DNA from: a virus
DNA length: 44,691 nt
Virus record (IMG/VR): IMGVR_UViG_3300044712_000455
Location: 1-44,691 of that record
Reading direction: 5' to 3' (one strand)
Shown here in pieces: positions 39,238-44,691 of the stretch (position 1 is its first letter; the number at the start of each line of letters is the position of its first letter). The notes under the pieces are model-generated. The model ran no database searches. It saw only the letters and a program-made list of their open reading frames with translations, and was not told the origin of the DNA. A program made the position numbers and the translations under genes.

Positions 39238-40896
39238 TTAGGTAAAGGGAAGTAAGTCGGCTTTATCCCAGCCGGGAACTTGATAATCTTCTGCTTCCTG
39301 CCAGTTAATAAGTAGCTGCTGATTTTTATACTGGTCTTTTCTCCATCTTTGACCTGTAGCATTTGCTCCATGCTTTATATCCACATTAGGAGTCTCAGAC
39401 TTCCATGTTTCGTACTTAAACTGATTAACCCAAGGGAATCTGCCATGCGTAAACGGCTCAAATCCCATATTACGCACCCAATTGTTAAATTCCCTATCAT
39501 CCATTGTTTTAGCTGCCTCTTCTGTGACCTTGTAGCGCTCTCTAAAGTGTGTCAATGCTGCATCACGATAAACACACAACCCCGACAATTGATTAACGTC
39601 ATAGTGCAATACATGGCCATCAGTAGAGCGGAGTAACCACACGTTTTGATTGTAGTAAAAGACATCTTCTTTTGGAGGACTAAAGTCAAAGTGAGTACCG
39701 CTATAAAGCACATCATGCTCACAAAAGAAAATAATATCCGATTTAGAATTTTCTAGCGCTGCCATAATCTGCTTAAACATAGTCAAATACCCTCTCTTGC
39801 CATGAGGAAAAAAGATATTCTTGCTACCAAAGTTTAATTTTTTGATTGACGAGCTAACAATTGGTATTCTTTTTTCTTCGCTGATTTGAAGGAGTTTGTC
39901 TCTAACAGGCTTTGCGATCTTTTCATCTAATTGACTATCTGTGTAATAAATTATGCCTTTTGTAATTCCCCATTCAGGAGGATTAAATTTATCCAGCAAC
40001 CAAGACATCTTGCGTGTAGCTAGTGGCCATTTATCCTTTTGAAACAATTCTCTGGACTTTTCACGATTTTCCATAACTTTATCTTGTGGATTAGAGTATG
40101 GGAAGCCAAAATCTCCGCCTCTAGTTCTAAACATATGTGCATACCAAGTGTTTAAATTGGCAATGACCCTTCCACCGGATAACCAAGTCTTACAAGCTAC
40201 TTCTACTCCTTGCTGTCCCCAACTGTGAAACTCTTCGCTACAAATATCCAATTCAAAATACTTCTGCTTTGTTAGCATGAAGCAAGATCCTTGAATAGAC
40301 ATTGTTTCTCGGTAATTGGTATCAAACGTGCCATCTAGTTTTTGTGCGCCTTTAATATTGTCTGCCCTTTTAGCCAGCTCCGAGAAATACTGGAAGTGCA
40401 TGGTCTTATCAAACCTAAAAGTAAATGTTTGCGGACTCTTCTTTGGAATCCAGACAACTTTTTTCTCTGTTGGAAGGCCACAAACTTCACAAGGACCAGA
40501 TGGAGATTGATATCTTTCGTGTCCATTCGCACAAACGAGGTTAAATACATGCAAGTTACGCATTAGCGGAATCATCGTTACGTCATCTCCTAGTTCAGCA
40601 AAAGCAGTAAGCATTTTTCTATCAAAGCCTTTATCAAAGGCACAATGAGCATCCACCTTCATAATATATTTGCCCTTGGCAATTTTGGCTGCCTGATTTG
40701 CTCCTGCTCTTTGTCCTACTGCTACCGGATTGTAGATAACAGTTACCCTTGGATCTGCTTTAAGTGGAGGGTTAGGCAAGTATCCATCTAGGATAACAAT
40801 AATTTCAGTATTTGCCTCTATGTTTGAGAGAATATCATCAACTGTGTGTCCAAGCCATTCCTCATTTCTCGCCGGGATTATGATTGAGAGATCCAT
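39238..40896 (-). CDS. Two-domain glycosyltransferase (GalNAc-transferase-like domain plus second GT-like domain)
   Basis: A 552-residue protein; ATG 40896 starts MDLSIIIPARNE, and upstream in-frame codons belong to the overlapping gene. Domain 1 (about 1-305) has DAHC at 82-85 and WGQQGVEVACKTWLSGG at 226-242, followed by NLNTWYAH. These are the same landmarks as in the two smaller transferases. A C-x3-H...C-x2-C insert (C122, H126, C136, C139) looks like a zinc ribbon. Domain 2 (about 310-552) has IIFFCEHDVLY and DIKHGANATGQRW, a second GT-A-like unit. It could add two successive sugars. Acceptor is inferred to be phage Ser-rich proteins. Confidence 0.85.
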   Translation of the reverse strand: MDLSIIIPARNEEWLGHTVDDILSNIEANTEIIVILDGYLPNPPLKADPRVTVIYNPVAVGQRAGANQAAKIAKGKYIMKVDAHCAFDKGFDRKMLTAFAELGDDVTMIPLMRNLHVFNLVCANGHERYQSPSGPCEVCGLPTEKKVVWIPKKSPQTFTFRFDKTMHFQYFSELAKRADNIKGAQKLDGTFDTNYRETMSIQGSCFMLTKQKYFELDICSEEFHSWGQQGVEVACKTWLSGGRVIANLNTWYAHMFRTRGGDFGFPYSNPQDKVMENREKSRELFQKDKWPLATRKMSWLLDKFNPPEWGITKGIIYYTDSQLDEKIAKPVRDKLLQISEEKRIPIVSSSIKKLNFGSKNIFFPHGKRGYLTMFKQIMAALENSKSDIIFFCEHDVLYSGTHFDFSPPKEDVFYYNQNVWLLRSTDGHVLHYDVNQLSGLCVYRDAALTHFRERYKVTEEAAKTMDDREFNNWVRNMGFEPFTHGRFPWVNQFKYETWKSETPNVDIKHGANATGQRWRKDQYKNQQLLINWQEAEDYQVPGWDKADLLPFT

Positions 40897-41654
40897 TGTT
40901 TGTTTCTGTCTAAAATAGATCTGGTTATCTCGGTATTGCATCCCATTGATTCTGCCCATGCACACCATGCATATACATCTTTTGGAATACATTTGCTATT
41001 CATTCCTCTTTTGTCTGGATAGATAAACGTCCACCATAGGTTAAACCTTGGGTCGTCCCCATACACTGCGTCTCGTATCGTGTAATAATCTACGCCGGCC
41101 TTTTCACAGACATCGTATAACTCCTGACACTGCGCAACTTTATAGGAAATAGCTCTGTTTTCGCTCAACTTAATAATTTCTGCCTCTAAATTGGTAACTT
41201 GAGTAATTTTCATGTTCGCATTGTAGACAGTGGTGTATAAATCAATTAGTTTTCTGCGATTTTCTACATCTCCGCCAATAATCATAAATGGCCTATCTTT
41301 CATTTCAAGCATAGGATGTGCTGGAGTCTCACCTAAGTATTCTGGTTGCATTACAATGTTTTTCTTGTATTTCTTTGACAGATAATCACAAGTTCCGGGA
41401 TTAACAGTTGACCTAATTACCAAAAGTGGAGCGTCACACCAAGCAACAACTTCTTCTACAATTGAAGTATCAAGCTCATTTTCTCCTTTAACTGGAGTTG
41501 GCACTCCGATAAAGACCACATCGCACTTATTTATATCCTCTTTTTCTACTAACCACCCCTCCATTAACACCGGATCATACACTAGGGCATCAGGAAACAG
41601 CTTAAACATTGCTTTTCCTACCCACCCGTATCCTACAATCCCCACTTTTGTCAT
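40878..41654 (-). CDS. Short UDP-glucose/GDP-mannose dehydrogenase-family protein
   Basis: A 258-residue protein. The NAD Rossmann motif is GIVGYGWVG (5-13). QPEYLGE (103-109) supplies the conserved Glu, and EIIKLSENRAISYK (159-172) supplies the Lys and Asn. SKCIPKDVYAW places the catalytic Cys at 222. The family normally has about 390-450 residues with a C-terminal UDP-binding Rossmann domain. Here the protein ends right after the catalytic Cys region, so that domain is missing. It may oxidise a sugar nucleotide using a dimeric partner or may bind a different substrate. ATGA overlap with the HAD gene. Confidence 0.78.
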   Translation of the reverse strand: MTKVGIVGYGWVGKAMFKLFPDALVYDPVLMEGWLVEKEDINKCDVVFIGVPTPVKGENELDTSIVEEVVAWCDAPLLVIRSTVNPGTCDYLSKKYKKNIVMQPEYLGETPAHPMLEMKDRPFMIIGGDVENRRKLIDLYTTVYNANMKITQVTNLEAEIIKLSENRAISYKVAQCQELYDVCEKAGVDYYTIRDAVYGDDPRFNLWWTFIYPDKRGMNSKCIPKDVYAWCAWAESMGCNTEITRSILDRNKQWISQS

Positions 41655-41941
41655 ATTTTTGGAAATTCTGCTGTATCGTCAATTAAGAGGTCTAGTGGAC
41701 ATTTTTTGTTCATAACTGCGTGGTATCTAACATTGTTTTTATCTAGCCATTCAAAAGTAGCAGTCATTAACCAGTTTTGCCTAGCGGTATAGATAATCAC
41801 AAAATCGTTTGGATAATAGGTTTCATTTATGTACTTAATCATATCTAGCCTTGGTTTTGCGTGTAAACAATCTTCCGCTGATATCCAATGCTCACCATCG
41901 CAAAGTGTGTTGTCTAAATCTACTCCTATTTTTCTTCTCAT
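41651..41941 (-). CDS. Small HAD-family phosphatase
   Basis: A 96-residue protein. The HAD nucleophile motif is GVDLDNTLC (Asp8 and Asp10), the motif II threonine is in VIIYTAR (Thr52), a lysine is near 80, and LLIDDTAEF supplies the motif IV acids (Asp88 and Asp89). It has no cap domain. In NDP-heptose synthesis a HAD enzyme (GmhB) removes the C7 phosphate; this protein is about half that length but could fill the step. It overlaps both neighbours by ATGA. Similar small HADs occur in capsule loci. Confidence 0.75.
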   Translation of the reverse strand: MRRKIGVDLDNTLCDGEHWISAEDCLHAKPRLDMIKYINETYYPNDFVIIYTARQNWLMTATFEWLDKNNVRYHAVMNKKCPLDLLIDDTAEFPKI

Positions 41942-42852
41942 TGTCTTATTTCAGTTATTGTTTCTTCTAAACCATCTTTTAGTTTAGTTTTGGCCTTCCA
42001 TCCACACATTAAATAAGCCTTTGAAGTGTTTCCCATCGTTTGCTGAGGCTCATAAACCGGATCAATGTAGTTAGGTATGTCATTTTTACCCATGATCATG
42101 CTTATCATATCATAAATTTCGTTTATTGTCGTGCTTTCCTCTGATCCGGCATTAAAAACTTCATTAACCGTATCTGTTACACATCCTAGTATCCAAAATA
42201 ACTCGGCGACATCTTTTACATAAATAAAATCCCTTGCTTGTGTGCCATCTCCAGTAATCTCTGATTTTTTTCCTTTGATCATGTTGTCTATAAACTTAGA
42301 TACGGCAGCAGCATATCCTCCTTTGGGGTTTTGTCTTGAGCCATAGACATTAAATGGCCTTACGATGTTGTATTCCAATCCATGTAGCTTGTAAAACAAT
42401 TCACAATACATTTCACCAGTTAGTTTTGTTACCGCATAGGGAGACATAGGATTGGGAATAGCCGTTTCAGGAGTAGGGAGATTGTGCTGTATTCCATATA
42501 GTGCAGTACTAGAAGCAAATATAAATCTTTTCACTTTGTTTTTCACGCACCAATTTAAGACGTTTAGCGTTCCAATTACATTTACTTCTTCAAACAAAAT
42601 AGGGTCTAGTATGGATTCTTGTGGTCTTGTTACAGCAGCTAAATGAAAAACAATATCAATATCTTTAAAGTGTTCCTCTTGATCAAAGAGTATTGATCCT
42701 TCTATTACTGTTAAATCTTTATGCTTAGGTAAATTAGTTCTTTTGCCTACCGAGAAGTTATCAATTACAACAACCTTGTTTCCATAAAACAAAAGGGTAT
42801 CCACTAAATGGCTTCCGATAAAACCTCCGCCACCAGTACAAAGTATTTTCAT
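41938..42852 (-). CDS. NAD-dependent nucleotide-sugar epimerase/dehydratase (extended SDR)
   Basis: A 304-residue, full-length protein. The NAD motif is TGGGGFIGSH (6-15), the catalytic Ser/Thr are in FASSTALYG (about 112-120), and the YxxxK pair is Tyr139 and Lys143 in YAVTK. The RPFNVYG and ARDFIYVKDVA blocks are typical of GalE- or WbpP-like enzymes. It would convert an NDP-sugar (4-epimerisation or similar). With the UDP-sugar-dehydrogenase-like enzyme it suggests that a UDP-sugar branch exists beside the heptose-type branch. ATGA overlap with the HNH gene upstream and the HAD gene downstream. Confidence 0.88.
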   Translation of the reverse strand: MKILCTGGGGFIGSHLVDTLLFYGNKVVVIDNFSVGKRTNLPKHKDLTVIEGSILFDQEEHFKDIDIVFHLAAVTRPQESILDPILFEEVNVIGTLNVLNWCVKNKVKRFIFASSTALYGIQHNLPTPETAIPNPMSPYAVTKLTGEMYCELFYKLHGLEYNIVRPFNVYGSRQNPKGGYAAAVSKFIDNMIKGKKSEITGDGTQARDFIYVKDVAELFWILGCVTDTVNEVFNAGSEESTTINEIYDMISMIMGKNDIPNYIDPVYEPQQTMGNTSKAYLMCGWKAKTKLKDGLEETITEIRQ

Positions 42853-43247
42853 CTGTAAAATTTCTTTCTAGCGCCAAACATTTCAAAGTCATATCTAGAA
42901 TGACACTTATTACACAGTCTTTGCCAATCGGTTAATTTTTTTAAATAACGACCACTTTTGTTGGACCATTGCATATTTTTAGTATTTGCACATTTTTCAC
43001 AAACCCCATATTTTGCCTTTCCCAAATTTCTTTCAACCCAATCATGTAGTCCATCCTTAGTTTTACCTCTAAAGCCACTTCTTCTACCTTTATTCCAGGG
43101 GATTGCTCCTTTAACAAAACTAGTAGGATTGTGCTTTAATAATTTATATTTTAAACCTTTTGGTCTAATTCTATGTTTATACCCACACTTCTTACAATAA
43201 TTGCCTTTATATGACTTAGGTTTTTCACAATCTAAACATAATTTCAT
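42849..43247 (-). CDS. HNH endonuclease with N-terminal zinc ribbon
   Basis: A 132-residue protein. An N-terminal four-cysteine ribbon is at C4, C7, C18 and C21. A basic linker with F.KG..PWNKG is followed by the HNH core C83/C86, QWSNKSG, and C112/C115-His116 (RLCNKCHSRYD). Unlike its neighbours it has its own promoter (TTTACA-17-TAGAAT), with ATG six bases after the -10 box, and it splits the sugar genes. This fits a mobile homing-type endonuclease inserted between the isomerase and epimerase genes. Confidence 0.85.
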   Translation of the reverse strand: MKLCLDCEKPKSYKGNYCKKCGYKHRIRPKGLKYKLLKHNPTSFVKGAIPWNKGRRSGFRGKTKDGLHDWVERNLGKAKYGVCEKCANTKNMQWSNKSGRYLKKLTDWQRLCNKCHSRYDFEMFGARKKFYR

Positions 43248-43253
43248 TTTTTA

Positions 43254-43282
43254 ATTCTACCAATAAAACCAGCCATTGTAAA
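43254..43282 (-). promoter_or_regulatory. Promoter for the HNH gene in the sugar operon
   Basis: Minus strand: TTTACA (43282-43277), a 17-base spacer and TAGAAT (43259-43254). ATG at 43247 follows after six bases. It fills the 36-base gap between the isomerase and HNH genes and may also refresh transcription of the downstream sugar genes. Confidence 0.65.
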
Positions 43283-43283
43283 C

Positions 43284-43712
43284 TCATAGTGCATTTTTAA
43301 TCTCGTGTACCATCTCCAAGTGTCTGTTCTCTAAAGCTCCATAATCCCGATCAGTAGAAAAGACTTCAAACTCAAAAATCGGCATACCCACCCTTTTAGC
43401 AGCAGTTATGGCGTTTACAATATTAGGAGATGTACCACTACAAGAGATCGTTATTAGTAGACACTGGCTTGGATCACACTTACTTGCATATAAATCAATC
43501 TGCCTGCTGTATGCATACTCGTATCCAAAATCATTTCCAATCATAGTAACAATAGAAACATTGCTGTTTAAACAGATTGCCATTACACCTTTGGAGAATA
43601 AATCATTACTTAGATGCTCTGCTGTTGCAGCACTTCCGCCATTTCCACATACAAACACAAACTTGGAGGCTTGAATCTTTTGTTTTAACTCTTTTAATAC
43701 AACTTTATTCAT
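43284..43712 (-). CDS. SIS-domain sugar-phosphate isomerase (GmhA-like)
   Basis: A 142-residue protein. The SIS signature CGNGGSAATAEHLSNDL is at 22-38, and the second phosphate-binding loop is SCSGTSPNIV. GmhA converts sedoheptulose-7-phosphate to D-glycero-D-manno-heptose-7-phosphate, the first step of NDP-heptose synthesis. The protein is about 50 residues shorter than bacterial GmhA (about 190), lacking the first helices, so it may be a minimal version. It overlaps the kinase gene by eight bases. DiaA-like SIS proteins are an alternative, but the kinase/nucleotidyltransferase context favours GmhA. Confidence 0.82.
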   Translation of the reverse strand: MNKVVLKELKQKIQASKFVFVCGNGGSAATAEHLSNDLFSKGVMAICLNSNVSIVTMIGNDFGYEYAYSRQIDLYASKCDPSQCLLITISCSGTSPNIVNAITAAKRVGMPIFEFEVFSTDRDYGALENRHLEMVHEIKNAL

Positions 43713-44673
43713 TGTGAAAAATTATCCTGCTACCATGATCTACAAATCTAAAAGGCAGTTCTTTATAGTCTATTAGTGCTTCTCTAATTTTAGACCTTTT
43801 ATTCGCCGGAAACATCACCAATAAAAATCCACCGCCTCCAGCTCCTACTACTTTTCCACCTATTGCTCCAGCTTCAAGTGCTGTTTGATACATCTCGTCT
43901 ATTCTTGCATTTGTTACTCTTTCGCTTAACTGTCTTTTTGCCATCCAATAAAAATCAAGCAACTTACCAAACCTCTTTAAATCGCCTACAAGCAGGCTTA
44001 CCGCTCCATCATGTGCTAATTGCTTGTTTTGATCCAGAAGTGCCTTGTTGTTTGCTACATTAAACGAGGAGAGTACCTTGTTTGTGTCTCTAGTCATACC
44101 AGTGTAAAAAAGCATTAAACTGTTGTTAAAGTCCTCTTTTACCGAGTCTGCCATTCCAATTTTGTTTCCAAACACGTCTCCGCCTTGCGTAAGCTCTATT
44201 AATCTAAGTCCACCTAGTGCAATAGCGTGTTGATCTTGTATTCCAATCGGTTTTTTAAGTATATCCAGCTCAATTTTTACAGCCTCTTCTGCTAACTGTT
44301 TAGAATTAACAGTTTCCCCTAAATAGGTATGTAGTGCGTTTAAAAGACCTATTGTTACAGCACTACTTGATCCAAGTCCGCTTCCTTGGCTTGGGATATC
44401 AGACAAAAATGAAATTTCTATACCCTTTTCAATTCCCAGCATCTTTAGAGCCGATTTAACTAGTTCATGCTTTAATTGATACGGCTTTTTAACAGTTTCT
44501 TTGATCGTGTAGTTAACTATGATCAAATCGTCAAATCTTTTCTTAACAATGCAGTAAATGTACTTATCAATGGTTGTAGATAGCACCAGTCCGCCATAAT
44601 TTAAAAAATACTCCCTAAAATCAGTATTTCCTCCTAAAAAGGATAGTCTAAGTGGTGTTTGAGAGATAATCAT
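43705..44673 (-). CDS. GHMP-family sugar kinase (heptose-7-phosphate kinase, HddA-like)
   Basis: A 322-residue protein. Motif 1 is [18 protein letters not shown] (6-23), motif 2 is the ATP loop GSGLGSSSA (97-105), and motif 3 is KVVGAGGGGFLLVMF near the C-terminus. The N-terminal GGNTDF and overall length match HddA/fucose-kinase-like GHMP enzymes, which phosphorylate a sugar at C1. With the GmhA-like isomerase, the HAD phosphatase and the nucleotidyltransferase it would build an NDP-heptose. Its first 36 codons are also present at 1-109 because of the terminal overlap. It starts with an ATGA overlap across the circle junction. Confidence 0.88.
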   Translation of the reverse strand: MIISQTPLRLSFLGGNTDFREYFLNYGGLVLSTTIDKYIYCIVKKRFDDLIIVNYTIKETVKKPYQLKHELVKSALKMLGIEKGIEISFLSDIPSQGSGLGSSSAVTIGLLNALHTYLGETVNSKQLAEEAVKIELDILKKPIGIQDQHAIALGGLRLIELTQGGDVFGNKIGMADSVKEDFNNSLMLFYTGMTRDTNKVLSSFNVANNKALLDQNKQLAHDGAVSLLVGDLKRFGKLLDFYWMAKRQLSERVTNARIDEMYQTALEAGAIGGKVVGAGGGGFLLVMFPANKRSKIREALIDYKELPFRFVDHGSRIIFHNE

Positions 44674-44691
44674 AGTCGTTTTCTTAAATTT
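44565..44691. repeat. Right copy of 127-bp terminal direct repeat
   Basis: Exact copy of bases 1-127. When the circle is closed, the kinase start codon (44673) overlaps the stop codon of the nucleotidyltransferase (position 106, equivalent to 44670) as ATGA. The sugar operon therefore runs through the junction without interruption. Confidence 0.93.

Noticed and set aside
43284-43712. DnaA-associated DiaA-type SIS protein for replication control
   Set aside because: Considered because the phage lacks replication genes. The directly linked HddA-like kinase and nucleotidyltransferase favour a GmhA-like role.

Overview
This window is almost certainly one complete circular genome of a tailed bacteriophage, probably short-tailed (podovirus-like). 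The first 127 bases are repeated exactly as the last 127, and the repeat lies inside a continuous operon, so the contig closes into a circle of about 44,564 bp. It encodes small and large terminase, portal, scaffold, an HK97-fold-type coat protein, a head-tail adaptor, tail and fibre proteins, very large ejection-type proteins and a CHAP endolysin with small membrane proteins. I see no integrase, DNA polymerase, helicase, primase or tRNA. The only recognisable DNA-metabolism gene is a Rad52-like annealing protein. Promoters are of bacterial sigma-70 type, so the host is a bacterium; I cannot name it. Start codons sitting 5-9 bases after the -10 box at the head of most transcription units suggest a host that uses leaderless mRNAs.

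Layout. A short plus-strand block (19.3-22.5 kb) holds small early-type genes: a helix-turn-helix protein, a zinc-finger protein, the Rad52-like protein and several small unknowns. Nearly everything else is on the minus strand and reads as one chain. It starts at 18.7 kb with small regulators, then terminase, portal, a giant Ser/Pro repeat protein, scaffold, coat and a second Ser/Pro protein down to 5.8 kb. It continues with a ribbon-helix-helix protein, a Tad2-like protein and a glycan block (5.4 kb to 1, across the junction, then 44.7 to 39.2 kb). After that come fibre and tail genes (39.2-32.5 kb), ejection-type proteins (32-25.4 kb), and lysis and accessory genes (25.3-22.5 kb).

The standout feature is an apparent virus-encoded glycoprotein system. 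Four virion-type proteins carry long mucin-like tracts in which every second residue is serine, about 1,300 residues in all. The glycan block carries three glycosyltransferases with DxHC and W..E...W.(S/A)GG motifs like those of mucin-type polypeptide GalNAc-transferases, a GT-B-type transferase, three SAM methyltransferases, two SDR-type sugar enzymes, a UDP-sugar-dehydrogenase-like enzyme, a HAD phosphatase, a GmhA-like isomerase, a HddA-like kinase and a HIGH-type nucleotidyltransferase. Two of the Ser/Pro protein genes flank the block. The inference is that the phage makes its own (heptose-like) activated sugar and decorates its own mucin-like head and tail fibres, possibly methylating the glycan.

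Other notable points: a DUF2829/Tad2-like putative anti-Thoeris protein; a conserved promoter motif shared by several structural transcription units; two HNH endonuclease genes lodged between structural and sugar genes; and a 312-base structured gene-free segment.
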